A stretch of DNA of 64,000 nucleotides from Mucilaginibacter sp. (GTDB lineage: Bacteria; Bacteroidota; Bacteroidia; Sphingobacteriales; Sphingobacteriaceae). A program made the position numbers and the translations under genes. Of the stretch, positions 53,926 through 62,788 are shown piece after piece; position 1 is the first letter of the stretch, and every line of letters begins with the position of its first letter. The DNA lies in assembly GCA_028288025.1 (NCBI GenBank), contig JAQBOM010000003.1, positions 1-64,000 of the forward strand, written 5' to 3'. Below the pieces are notes generated by a model. It ran no database searches. It saw nothing but the letters and a program-made list of their open reading frames with translations, and was not told where the DNA came from.

Positions 53926-55430
53926 TAGTTTTTCTTCGTGTAGTTAAGTGATGCCGAAGTTACCTCGGTATTTTCGGGCAATGTAACCGGCTGCACTTTT
54001 TTTGAAAAGTCAAGCGCACGTGTCATCAGCTGGTGGGTACCGTGTTCACGCGCCACTTCTATCATAATCGTATAAGTGCCGCGTTTTACGAATTCGCCCT
54101 TATCGTCTTTACCATCCCACTTCAGCGTATATTTCCCGGCAGGCCTTGTAGCGCTGGTGGTTGAGCTGATGGCGCGGTCATCTTCTAAAAACCGCGAATA
54201 ATATGTTTCATACCAGGCACGCATTTCATCGAGGTAACGTGGCTTGCGATACCATAAGGCGATACTGCGCACCGGCTTTTTATCCTTATCAATCACCCAT
54301 ACGGCCACATAGGGACTGTGTACGCGAAATCCTTCAAACTGCCGCAGCTCAAGGTTAATTACAAGTTCGTAATTGGGATCCCATGTGTTATCGGCAGCTA
54401 AAGTGGATACGGTAGTTTTTGTTAGGGGAATTTCGAGGGCCTTCCATCCGCGGCTTTCAACGCGCACGCCCTCGCTGGTTATCAGCATATACTCGGCGCC
54501 AGGCACAGTTGTCGCCAGCACCTTACTTTCATCTGGTGTAAGTACATTAAACGCAGTAGCCAATGCGCCGGCATCGGTAGCGTTATCGGCGATCACCGTA
54601 GCGCTTATCACTTTATCGGCCGGCAGCCCTGTACGCGGATCCACAATGTGCGAATGCCATTTCCCGTTTACAAATTCGCCGCGACGGTAGTTGCCGCTTG
54701 TGGCAATGGCTTTATTGCTGATGTTGAGCCTGGCGATGGGCGCATCGTTTTCGGCGTCGGCTTTGGGATCGCTAACCTGTATTTGTTCGGTGTGGCTGCC
54801 TCTTACTACAATATCACCGCCAATATTCATTACAACCGCCTTTACGCCACCCGCAGCCATCGCGGCATTGCAAGCTTTATTAATGAGATAACTTTTTACA
54901 AAAGAGTTCAGCATCAACGGGGCATTATCCAAATGCGTGGCGGTTTGATTAGCTGCGTCCAGTTTCCAGTGCGGCTGTTTTACAACAGCTATAGCCGCAG
55001 CCAGTTCAGTCGATGTGGGTTGCCTGTTCAATTTGGCCGCTTCTTTCCAGGCCCTGACAATTACTTCCGCCGAGGCATCCAATGCGCCGCCGCTTTGTAT
55101 CCGCCATTGATCAAACATGCTGAGTACTTCAAAAAGCTCAGGCGAAACCTTTGCGGCCTTTTTCTCGCCATGCAGCCATTGATTGAACTCGCTCGATGCG
55201 TCGTACCCGCTCAATATTTTATTCAATCGGTCAATCTCCTTCATTGCGGCAGCTTCCGCGGTTTGCGCTTGCGCGAATGAAGCCGCATCGATTTTCAGCT
55301 CAAACGATGTCCCCAATACGTTTTCATAATCGGATATGTATAGGTTACCCGACTTAGCCGGCGGCCTGGAAGCACTGGTGCATAATACCAGCAATAACAA
55401 GCTGTAAATGGTGATTCGGATCAATTTCAT
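53925..55430 (-). CDS. apbE: FAD:protein FMN transferase (ApbE) fused to DUF2271
   Basis: The 501-residue exported protein has a signal peptide (about 1-20, VLCTSAS). The ApbE domain (about 28-315) has MNIGGDIVVRGS, HSHIVDPRTGLPAD and the ATDAGALATAFNVL metal-binding segment, so it should move FMN from FAD to a Thr/Ser of a target protein. The DUF2271 domain (about 335-490: NLELRQFEGFRVHSPYVAVWV, DGKDDKGEFVKRGTYTIMIE) follows. In most genomes these are separate genes next to a PepSY membrane protein; here they are one chain. The C-terminus holds EVTSAS, near the flavinylation consensus. A plausible extracytoplasmic flavin-based redox unit. Confidence 0.92.
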   Translation of the reverse strand: MKLIRITIYSLLLLVLCTSASRPPAKSGNLYISDYENVLGTSFELKIDAASFAQAQTAEAAAMKEIDRLNKILSGYDASSEFNQWLHGEKKAAKVSPELFEVLSMFDQWRIQSGGALDASAEVIVRAWKEAAKLNRQPTSTELAAAIAVVKQPHWKLDAANQTATHLDNAPLMLNSFVKSYLINKACNAAMAAGGVKAVVMNIGGDIVVRGSHTEQIQVSDPKADAENDAPIARLNISNKAIATSGNYRRGEFVNGKWHSHIVDPRTGLPADKVISATVIADNATDAGALATAFNVLTPDESKVLATTVPGAEYMLITSEGVRVESRGWKALEIPLTKTTVSTLAADNTWDPNYELVINLELRQFEGFRVHSPYVAVWVIDKDKKPVRSIALWYRKPRYLDEMRAWYETYYSRFLEDDRAISSTTSATRPAGKYTLKWDGKDDKGEFVKRGTYTIMIEVAREHGTHQLMTRALDFSKKVQPVTLPENTEVTSASLNYTKKN

Positions 55431-55787
55431 AACTGGATTGGGCCTGGTTTAACAATTTGAACTATAACGATTGGATAAAGTAATAATTACTTTTAGAGTC
55501 AACAACTAAGCGTCAAGAATCAAGATAAAAAAAGGCAGTAACGTGTATTAAGCTAACCCTACGCTTTTTTGTTTCCCGGTCTATTCAAAGTAATAAGCAC
55601 TCTGCTAAATTAATGTTTTAACAAATTGCGTAAGTATTCGATTGTTCGTGCAATACTATTGTTACACGCAAAATTTAACACTTTTTAAGAGTTCGCATGG
55701 ATACTATCACAATCGTTTATACGTTTGCATAACCATATATTTATTTACACATATTAATTAATTTAATAACGGCCCCCTACGTTACCC
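55431..55787. other. Divergent intergenic region with OmpA-type gene promoter
   Basis: These 357 bp between apbE and the beta-barrel gene have no gene. TACGTTTG at 55720-55727 is an exact -7 match on the plus strand, and 55501-55530 has GTCAA-type short repeats. Otherwise I see plain AT-rich DNA. Confidence 0.5.
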
Positions 55788-56528
55788 ATGAAAAAACCAC
55801 TTACTATTTTATCAGCATTCTCATTATTATTAGGATCATTCGGCGTTAAAGCACAGGATAAAGAGACCAAAGTTTACCCAAAAAGTTATTTAAGCGTTAT
55901 CGGCGGCATCTCTGCCCCCACCGGTAATTTTGCCAGTTATAATTATTCAAATAACAAAGCAGGGTTCGCCAAAAAGGGCTTCACAACGGGATTGGACGGC
56001 GCCTTTTATATTTATAAAAACTTCGCTATCGGCGCTTCGTTTACTTTCCAGGACCAGGGCGAACTGAACGCGGCCGATGTCCAAAATCTTTCAAACGGTT
56101 ACAATATTGATTTTGCTAAGAATCAAACCACCGTTAGCGCAGTAAACCGTTACCATAATTTCAATTTGATGGCCGGCCCGCAGTATTCATTTGTTCATGA
56201 CAAATTCACACTCGACCTGAGGGCCGAAGCCGGTATTATAAAAAGCACATCAACTCCCTCATTCATCATACTGTTTGATAATTCTACTACCACGGCCGAT
56301 GCTATTGAACAGCACAGTTCGCAAGGTAAGGCATTTGCCTACGGCGGTAGCGCCGGGTTGCGGTATAGCATTGACGACCACCTGGACATCGGCTTAAAAG
56401 CAAATTATATTAATAGCAACGGCATAGCGATCAGCAATGCGAACAACCCCGGTACAACAGGCCGCTTTGTGACGAAACAGCCCATTTCGGAAATTCAAAC
56501 TACGCTGGGCATTACACTTAAGTTTTAA
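55788..56528 (+). CDS. Outer-membrane beta-barrel protein
   Basis: The 246-residue protein has a signal peptide (about 1-22, GSFGVKAQ) and a small 8-stranded barrel of the OMP_b-brl type: amphipathic strands such as YLSVIGGISAPTGNF, YNFNLMAGPQYSF-like FNLMAGPQYSFVHDKFTL, and a C-terminal LGITLKF ending in Phe for BAM recognition. It has a -7 box at 55720. Specific role unknown. Confidence 0.88.
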   Translation: MKKPLTILSAFSLLLGSFGVKAQDKETKVYPKSYLSVIGGISAPTGNFASYNYSNNKAGFAKKGFTTGLDGAFYIYKNFAIGASFTFQDQGELNAADVQNLSNGYNIDFAKNQTTVSAVNRYHNFNLMAGPQYSFVHDKFTLDLRAEAGIIKSTSTPSFIILFDNSTTTADAIEQHSSQGKAFAYGGSAGLRYSIDDHLDIGLKANYINSNGIAISNANNPGTTGRFVTKQPISEIQTTLGITLKF

Positions 56529-56566
56529 ATGGCAATACGAGCAATAACCGGCAGAGGTGCTGCAGG

Positions 56567-57166
56567 CTATTGCTTTTCGTCATCATGCAGTATTTTTCTT
56601 TCTATCCTTTTATCGGGTATAAACCAGATGCAGGCAACGACGGCATACAGGCCAAAGCTGATCTTTGGGTTGGCCCATGACAAGGCAATCGCGGTAACAT
56701 AAATACCAATGGAAATATTGCCTTTCCAGTCTTTTCCAACTGCTTTAGCAAGCAAAGAATCTTTACCATGGTGCCTGATCAATACGACCATCAAAATTCC
56801 ATAAGCAATAGCGTTCATAAGAAGCACAATGCCGTAGCAGGTAACGGGCCAACGCGCAAAATCATTCTCGCCCATCCAGCCGGTAACAAATGGTACCAGT
56901 GAAAGCCAAAAAAGTAAATGCAGGTTTGCCCAAAGTATAGTGCCGTTTACCGACTTAACCGCTTGCATAGTGTGGTGGTGGTTGTTCCAGTAAATTCCGA
57001 TATAAATAAAGCTGAGGATGTAACTTATAAAAACAGGGCGCAAGTCAAGCAGCGAACTTATATCGGCGGCATGTACACCACGGGGAATCCTAAGTTCCAA
57101 AACCATAATAGTGATGATGATGGCAATTACCCCATCACTGAATGCTTCTAAACGGTTTTTGTTCAT
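56567..57166 (-). CDS. TMEM175/DUF1211-family potassium channel-like protein
   Basis: The 199-residue integral membrane protein has about six helices. The hallmark RLEAFSDGVIAIIITIMVLELRIP (FSDG motif, first helix, selectivity isoleucines) is at the N-terminus, and HHHTMQAVKS follows in the second-third helix loop. Bacterial TMEM175 proteins are leak potassium channels. It lies 69 bp downstream of the PQQ dehydrogenase gene on the same strand, so co-transcription is possible but not shown. A hairpin with GCAATA/TATTGC arms (56536-56573) follows. Confidence 0.92.
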   Translation of the reverse strand: MNKNRLEAFSDGVIAIIITIMVLELRIPRGVHAADISSLLDLRPVFISYILSFIYIGIYWNNHHHTMQAVKSVNGTILWANLHLLFWLSLVPFVTGWMGENDFARWPVTCYGIVLLMNAIAYGILMVVLIRHHGKDSLLAKAVGKDWKGNISIGIYVTAIALSWANPKISFGLYAVVACIWFIPDKRIERKILHDDEKQ

Positions 57167-57235
57167 GTTTTATTGAGGTGAAAGGTAAAGGTTGTAAAAT
57201 CTAACTTAACATACTACCTTTTGAATTTTGAATTT

Positions 57236-59410
57236 CTAAGGCAGTGCAAAACAAACATACGTGTCGCCCGATTTACTGCCTATTTTTCCGCCACCGCACG
57301 CAATCACCACATATTGTTTGCCATTTACTGCATACGTTGCCGGCGTGGCGTAGCCTGCCGCCGGCAATTTAGCTGCCCAAACCTGTTTACCGGTATGTTT
57401 ATCAAACGCCCTTATCTTTTCGTCCTTCGTGGCGGCAATAAATACCAGGTCGCCTTTGGTTACCAACGGACCGCCGTATAATTCGGTCCCGGTAATAGGT
57501 ATTCCTTTTTTTGTTAGCTCAGGGTACTCGCCCAACGGTACTTTCCATAAAAGTTTACCGGTTGCCAGATCAACCGCATCCAGGCATCCCCACGGAGGCT
57601 TGATTCCGGGATAACCGTCCTTGTCGACAAAGCGGTTATAGCCATTCATAGTATAAGGTACCTGCACTGTGGTTTTACCGGAAGCCGAAACAGGCTCTTT
57701 CGGAATAATTTTAGCATCCGCCGCCATTGCGGGGAGTTTCAAAATAAACGCCAGGAGTGCCTTTTTTTCATTAGCTGTGATTTGTTTAAACGATGGCATC
57801 ATATTGCGGCCGTTGTCAATGATTTTACCGGCCTGGTCGGCATTGTATTTTTTGTTTATGTTGACCAGTGAGGGATAAGCTGTTCCATTGCCTTTTAGCT
57901 CGGGCCCGTGGCAGGATATACAGTACTTATTATAGATGGCATGGCCCATGCCTTGAAGCGTATGCTCAAAATTATTTTTTGGCACATCGATCATCACTTG
58001 TGCCCAGGGCATTTCGGAATTACTGATATACATTATTTTCGATTCCGGGTCAACGGCAGCGCCGCCCCATTCCCCGCCCCCGTCAAAGCCGGGGAAGATC
58101 CACGCGCCGTTCTTACTTGGCGGGCTAAACATGGTACGGTATTTTACTTTGCTGTATTGGGCCAGCATATCCGCATGTGTTGCCGGTGAAAGCTCAGTTA
58201 CATCTTCGGGCCCGAATTTTTGCCGCGCGAAGGGTTCGGGAAGCGATGGAATGGGCTGTGTGGGCCAGACATGCTCGCCAGGTAAGCCGGCGGTTGGAAC
58301 CTTTTTCTCTTCAATCGGAAATACGGGCTGCCCGTTGGTGCGGTCGAACATAAATATGAAACCGTGCTTGGTTATCTGCGCCACGGCGTCGATCGTTTTG
58401 CCATTGTGCTGTATAGTGACGAGGTTTGGGTTGGCAGGCAAATCACGGTCCCAAAGATCGTGGTGCACAACCTGGTAGTGCCAGATGTACGTGCCTGTCG
58501 CTGCATTAAGCGCAATAAGCGAGTTGGCGAACAGGTTTTGGCCGGCCCTGTTGCCACCATAAAAATCGCCTCCTATTGAACCGAGGGGAATATATACAAT
58601 GCCACGCTTTTCATCGAGCGCCATACCCGACCAGTTGTTGGCGGCGCCGAGGCGTTTCCATGCTGTGCTGTCGGGCCATGTTTCAAAGCCTTTTTCGCCG
58701 GGATGCGGGATGGTGTGAAATATCCATCGCAACTTACCGGTAAGCGCATCATAGGCTCGAATGTGCCCGGGAGCCGCATCTTCCGATTCGGAAACCCGCG
58801 CACCGGTAATTAAAATATCTTTATAGATCACGCCGGGTGTGGTGCCCGAAACAAAGGAATTTACCTTTCTTCCCAAATTTTCCGTCAAATCCAGGTACCC
58901 GCCTTTGCCGAAGTTTTTAACAGGCAGTCCTGTCCCGGCGTCAATCGCGTAAGTTTTTGACCCCACACTGTAAAAAATACGCTTATTGCCGCCATTCTCA
59001 TCCTCCCAATACACTACGCCCCTGCAAACTTTATAATAAGCAAGCGGGTCATCTTTTTTTGAACCCTCCTGCAATGCAGGGTCGAACAGCCATTTTTGAG
59101 TGCCGGTGGCGGCATCCAGCGCGAACAATTTTAATTTGGGGCTTGTAGCATACAGCACGCCGCCCACCATTATGGGGTTACACTGGTTCTGGCTGCGGTT
59201 ACCTGTATCCCGGTCATGGGAACTGTAGATCCAAGCCACTTTTAGCTGGTTTACATTCTTTAGTGTGATCTGGTTGTTCGAAGAATACCTGTTACCATCC
59301 TTTGAACCAGCATAGGTGCCCCAGCCGCTATGATCTGATGATGAATTCCTTTTACAGGACAGCACAAATGATATTGCCAGTAAAATGAATAGCTGTGTGC
59401 TGATCTTCAT
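57236..59410 (-). CDS. PQQ-dependent dehydrogenase with embedded cytochrome c
   Basis: The 724-residue lipoprotein (LSC at residues 17-19) is an eight-bladed PQQ propeller: WGTYAGSKDGNRYSSNNQITLKNV, LIALNAATGTYIWHYQVVHHDLWDRDLP and C-terminal GSKSGDTYVCFALP are the W-motif blades. A haem c insertion, CISCH at Cys497-His501, sits between the seventh and eighth blades (about 485-570), so electrons can leave the PQQ site within the protein. It is the terminal redox enzyme of an ECF-sigma operon, probably oxidising a sugar or alcohol. No PQQ biosynthesis genes are nearby. Confidence 0.93.
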   Translation of the reverse strand: MKISTQLFILLAISFVLSCKRNSSSDHSGWGTYAGSKDGNRYSSNNQITLKNVNQLKVAWIYSSHDRDTGNRSQNQCNPIMVGGVLYATSPKLKLFALDAATGTQKWLFDPALQEGSKKDDPLAYYKVCRGVVYWEDENGGNKRIFYSVGSKTYAIDAGTGLPVKNFGKGGYLDLTENLGRKVNSFVSGTTPGVIYKDILITGARVSESEDAAPGHIRAYDALTGKLRWIFHTIPHPGEKGFETWPDSTAWKRLGAANNWSGMALDEKRGIVYIPLGSIGGDFYGGNRAGQNLFANSLIALNAATGTYIWHYQVVHHDLWDRDLPANPNLVTIQHNGKTIDAVAQITKHGFIFMFDRTNGQPVFPIEEKKVPTAGLPGEHVWPTQPIPSLPEPFARQKFGPEDVTELSPATHADMLAQYSKVKYRTMFSPPSKNGAWIFPGFDGGGEWGGAAVDPESKIMYISNSEMPWAQVMIDVPKNNFEHTLQGMGHAIYNKYCISCHGPELKGNGTAYPSLVNINKKYNADQAGKIIDNGRNMMPSFKQITANEKKALLAFILKLPAMAADAKIIPKEPVSASGKTTVQVPYTMNGYNRFVDKDGYPGIKPPWGCLDAVDLATGKLLWKVPLGEYPELTKKGIPITGTELYGGPLVTKGDLVFIAATKDEKIRAFDKHTGKQVWAAKLPAAGYATPATYAVNGKQYVVIACGGGKIGSKSGDTYVCFALP

Positions 59411-59492
59411 ATAATTTTTATGCCTTTTTTTTAAAGGTATAAAAATTATAAAACCAACTGCAGATTAATTCAGCTCATAACCCGGCGACAAG

Positions 59493-59939
59493 TCAGGCTG
59501 ATACCGTAAGGACGTTATTGGTTACTGTAACGTTATATTTTTGCAACGGGGCTGTCGCCGGCCCTTGTACCACCTGCCCTGCCTGGCTAAACTCGCTTCC
59601 ATGCGACGGGCAAATAAATATGCCCTGGTTAGCATTATAGCCAATGGTTGCACCCTGGTGGGTGCATATTACCTGCACTGCGGTAAACGAGGTACTGGTG
59701 TTCCCCGCAGCCAGCCTGACCAGGATCACATTCTTCAATATCTTTGAATCGCCTATATTTAAAAGTTCGCTGTTTAAATCAGCTGAAAACACGTTGCCAC
59801 TTCCGGCGGCAGGCGGAACTGGCTGCGCGGGCACGGGATTATTATTCTTAGACCCGCTGCTGCATGAAGCAATGCCGCAGCCGGCACAAACGGCTATCAC
59901 CCCGATACCAAATTTTGATATAAATTCTCCTCTTTCCAT
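59493..59939 (-). CDS. Rieske [2Fe-2S] lipoprotein
   Basis: The 148-residue lipoprotein (lipobox IASC, with SSGS next) has a Pro-rich linker (about 34-47) and a Rieske domain. Cluster ligands lie in ICTHQGATIG and ICPSHGSEF, the Cys-x-His...Cys-x-x-His pair, both complete. It presumably transfers electrons in the periplasm, next to the PQQ dehydrogenase. It is separated by 6 bp from the DUF5777 gene. Confidence 0.93.
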   Translation of the reverse strand: MERGEFISKFGIGVIAVCAGCGIASCSSGSKNNNPVPAQPVPPAAGSGNVFSADLNSELLNIGDSKILKNVILVRLAAGNTSTSFTAVQVICTHQGATIGYNANQGIFICPSHGSEFSQAGQVVQGPATAPLQKYNVTVTNNVLTVSA

Positions 59940-59945
59940 TTCTCC

Positions 59946-60875
59946 TTAATTATTTTCCCCTTTATAAGTTTGCTTATGATTAAAATCGAACATCCTTGAT
60001 ATAGTAAACCCTATGCGGTATTGCCCGCGCGAGTAGTCCGACTGTGTGTTACTTAAATAGTTGATCTCCTGGATACCTCTTGAATTTGTGATATTAACGG
60101 TAAATACGTGCCCGCCGGTGATCATCTCGAGTCCCACGCCCAGCGGGTCCGAAAATCCGTTAGCCCCGGTCCGGAACGATGAAAATGAATGAGCGTAGTC
60201 AACAATGATGCCCATGTGTTTGGATACTTTTAAACGCCCTGCGGCTGATAACGCAAAAAACTGCTGCTCGCTCCCCGGTACCGGCGGGATGGGTGTATTA
60301 TTTTGAACAATGGATGGTGCCACCTGCAGCGAGAAATCTGAAGAAAATTTGCGCGCGAAAATAGCCTGTGCAAAATAGGAGAACCTATCGCCAGTGGATG
60401 TAAACGAACCATAAGGCCTTACCCCTGCTTCGCCGATCAGCGTGATGGCAAGTGGCGAGCTGTTAACTGTTTGATGAAGCAAAGCATATTTTAATTCAAG
60501 GTCGGCAAGGCCGCCGATGGTGGTACGGCCGATATCGATATTAAGATCATCCGTTAACCCATATTCCAGTCCTAAATAAACATCCGCGACAGCGTCAAGG
60601 CCAAAAAATGTCTGGCCGCCACCGTTCTTACCGGAAAAATCACCAAAGCGGTGAATGACCAGGAAATTCAGGTTCTTTTTTTTGACGGTTTCGGAACTCT
60701 CCGATAAAACCAACCGCGATGCTTTAAAAATCACAACCGGCGCGTTTTTATCATCCTTATTCATTGAATTCAATAACGAGTCGGCGGAGTTGTTTGTTTT
60801 TGCTGAATCGGCTTTTTGCGCCATAAGGCTTGTGCTTGCGGTAACAAATACCAGTAAAAATATGTACTTTTTCAT
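59946..60875 (-). CDS. DUF5777-family outer-membrane beta-barrel protein
   Basis: The protein has about 309 residues: a signal peptide (about 1-19, STSLMAQ) and a barrel with many amphipathic strands (VIFKASRLVLSES near the start, GLEYGLTDDLNIDIGRTTIGG, and a C-terminal GQYRIGFTISRMFDF). DUF5777 members are a Bacteroidota outer-membrane family that recurs with YceI, cytochrome and Rieske genes. The start is at 60875 (MKKYIFLLVF); 17 upstream in-frame codons overlap the YceI end. Role unknown, perhaps passage of substrate or electrons. Confidence 0.88.
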   Translation of the reverse strand: MKKYIFLLVFVTASTSLMAQKADSAKTNNSADSLLNSMNKDDKNAPVVIFKASRLVLSESSETVKKKNLNFLVIHRFGDFSGKNGGGQTFFGLDAVADVYLGLEYGLTDDLNIDIGRTTIGGLADLELKYALLHQTVNSSPLAITLIGEAGVRPYGSFTSTGDRFSYFAQAIFARKFSSDFSLQVAPSIVQNNTPIPPVPGSEQQFFALSAAGRLKVSKHMGIIVDYAHSFSSFRTGANGFSDPLGVGLEMITGGHVFTVNITNSRGIQEINYLSNTQSDYSRGQYRIGFTISRMFDFNHKQTYKGENN

Positions 60876-60894
60876 CTTGGATATTGATTGGTGG

Positions 60895-61440
60895 TTATTT
60901 ATATGAGCTATATGTTGCCGAAACATTTATTTGGATGCTTTCGGCGATATGATGGAATACAATTTGGGGTATATCGATATGATGATCGGTACATTTTACC
61001 ATAAACTCTGCTGTCATGCTGATCACACCGTTTTTTACAGATATTGTGCCCGGGATGGTCCTGTTCTGGATTACGCCATGCACGGAAAGTGCACCTGAAA
61101 CCTTTATAGGATAGGTGCCATCTTTGGTTACATCTATATGCTCCTGTACCTTTCCCTTAAATGTTGCCCGCGGAAATTTATCGCTTTCCATATAATCGGA
61201 ATTAAAATGTTCCTGCATCAACGACTTATCAAATTGAAATGAGCGGATAGGCACACTGAAAGCGAGCTCGTCTGACGTGGCGTTATAAACCGAAGCTCCG
61301 ATCGTGGAAACAGCTTTTATATCTTCGATCGGTGCGCTTGAATAAAGGCTGATCCTTGCGTTTTTACACACATAATTATCCTGTAATGCCTGGTTTGTTG
61401 TGCTCATCCAGGCAAGTAAAATCATACTGATATATTTCAT
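60895..61440 (-). CDS. YceI-family lipocalin-like protein
   Basis: The 181-residue exported protein (signal about 1-18) has an anti-parallel barrel of the YceI type: NYVCKNARISLYSSAP, FSVPIRSFQFDKSLMQEHFNSDYMESDKFPRATFKG (the highly conserved YMESDKFP), and VHGVIQNRTIPGTI. YceI proteins bind isoprenoid quinone-like lipids. It is the third gene of the operon, 4 bp after the second. It may carry a redox lipid for the Rieske/PQQ module. Confidence 0.94.
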   Translation of the reverse strand: MKYISMILLAWMSTTNQALQDNYVCKNARISLYSSAPIEDIKAVSTIGASVYNATSDELAFSVPIRSFQFDKSLMQEHFNSDYMESDKFPRATFKGKVQEHIDVTKDGTYPIKVSGALSVHGVIQNRTIPGTISVKNGVISMTAEFMVKCTDHHIDIPQIVFHHIAESIQINVSATYSSYK

Positions 61441-61444
61441 TTTT

Positions 61445-62788
61445 CTAGGGTTTTGTCAGTGAATTTAGATTCCATTTCAGCCCGACTGCCACGCCTGTAC
61501 TTTGCAGCTTCACCTGGCCGTATCCGATATTTGTTAGCGGAAGTTTTAAATAAGGCTGTGCGCTGATGGCCATTTTTGAATTAAGCTGCCGCTCGTAAGT
61601 AGCATTCAGGTTAAGCACCCCAAAAAAATATTTACTGCTTTTTGGAACAGTATAACCCGACGGGCCATAAGCATAGACATTATTGTAATTATAAGTATAC
61701 TGCTCATGCAGCATAATATATGATGATAAACCCGTGCCGATTGAAAACCTGTTTTGCTGTTTATTATAAAGCTGGTAACCCAGATTCAGCGGTATATCCA
61801 GCATCCGGCAGTCGGCTGTTACATTTACCGGGCTCACGTGAAATTGGTATGGTGTATGATAGTCTGAGAAATTGGTCAGATACGGTTTTACCGAATAAAT
61901 CGCGCCGGTGCTGATGGTAAACTTTTTTGAAACACCTGCCGAAAACAGCAAGCCTACGTTTGTGCCAACCTTGCTTTGCTGAAAAGATCCTACGCCATTT
62001 AAATCAGGCGCCGCCAAAACGCTGATCGCAAACTGCGGGCGGAACGCTACCTGAGACTTAATTTTTATTTTCTCTTTTCCAATACTTGTTGAATTCTTTG
62101 CACCACCAATAGCCGGCATATTTATTTGATAAGCACTAACTGAATACGAACCGATTAAGCCGGTTTCAAAAACCGGCGTGGAGCTAACTGCCGTAAGCGC
62201 AGCAAAATCGCGGTTTGCTATATTGGTTTCTCTACTTAAAACATCCTGTTTGTCGCCTGTATGACCGGCAGTACCGCGGCGGGAACCAGCGGCAGTTGAA
62301 GTAAAGAACGATTTGCCGGCACTGCCGGTTTTACCGCTTTGCACATTTCCAGCATAATAATTAGCAGTGTTTGTTGATGTTTGTTTGTGATTTATTGATT
62401 GCTGCACGGACCCGCCGCCTGTACCGGTAGTTGTTTGCTGATGATTAACGGCCTGCGACTGTAACGCCGTATTGCTGTGACCTGCCGGTTGCCGCGCTGG
62501 CTGGCCGGTGCCAGGATTTGCCTGCTGGCGATGGTTAACCGCCTGCAGCTTTGTTGAAGTTTGAACCGGGTTGGCCCTGAACATCCACCATCCTAAAAAC
62601 AACAACAATAAAGCTGCAGCACTGCCTAAAACAGGCAGCCAGTAAATTACACCCCTTCGTTTCGTATGCTTGTCAAGCATTTCCTCGAGGGCGTTCCAGT
62701 CATTTTCTTTGTAAACCGCATGATGAACAGGGTCTTCTAACCCTTTTCTAAAAACATCATCCAGATTTTTGTCCTTCTCGTTGTTCAT
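61445..62788 (-). CDS. Membrane-anchored barrel/anti-sigma-like protein
   Basis: The 447-residue protein has a cytoplasmic N-terminal helical segment (about 1-45, DDVFRKGLEDPVHHAVYKENDWNALEEML), one transmembrane helix (about 49-70, AALLLLFLGWW), a low-complexity Gln/Thr/Gly region (about 75-170), and a C-terminal outer-membrane-like barrel (about 225-447). Translation is coupled to the sigma factor gene (ATGA overlap). That is the place of an anti-sigma factor. An N-terminal sigma-binding domain joined to a periplasmic or outer-membrane sensor is inference. Confidence 0.75.
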   Translation of the reverse strand: MNNEKDKNLDDVFRKGLEDPVHHAVYKENDWNALEEMLDKHTKRRGVIYWLPVLGSAAALLLLFLGWWMFRANPVQTSTKLQAVNHRQQANPGTGQPARQPAGHSNTALQSQAVNHQQTTTGTGGGSVQQSINHKQTSTNTANYYAGNVQSGKTGSAGKSFFTSTAAGSRRGTAGHTGDKQDVLSRETNIANRDFAALTAVSSTPVFETGLIGSYSVSAYQINMPAIGGAKNSTSIGKEKIKIKSQVAFRPQFAISVLAAPDLNGVGSFQQSKVGTNVGLLFSAGVSKKFTISTGAIYSVKPYLTNFSDYHTPYQFHVSPVNVTADCRMLDIPLNLGYQLYNKQQNRFSIGTGLSSYIMLHEQYTYNYNNVYAYGPSGYTVPKSSKYFFGVLNLNATYERQLNSKMAISAQPYLKLPLTNIGYGQVKLQSTGVAVGLKWNLNSLTKP

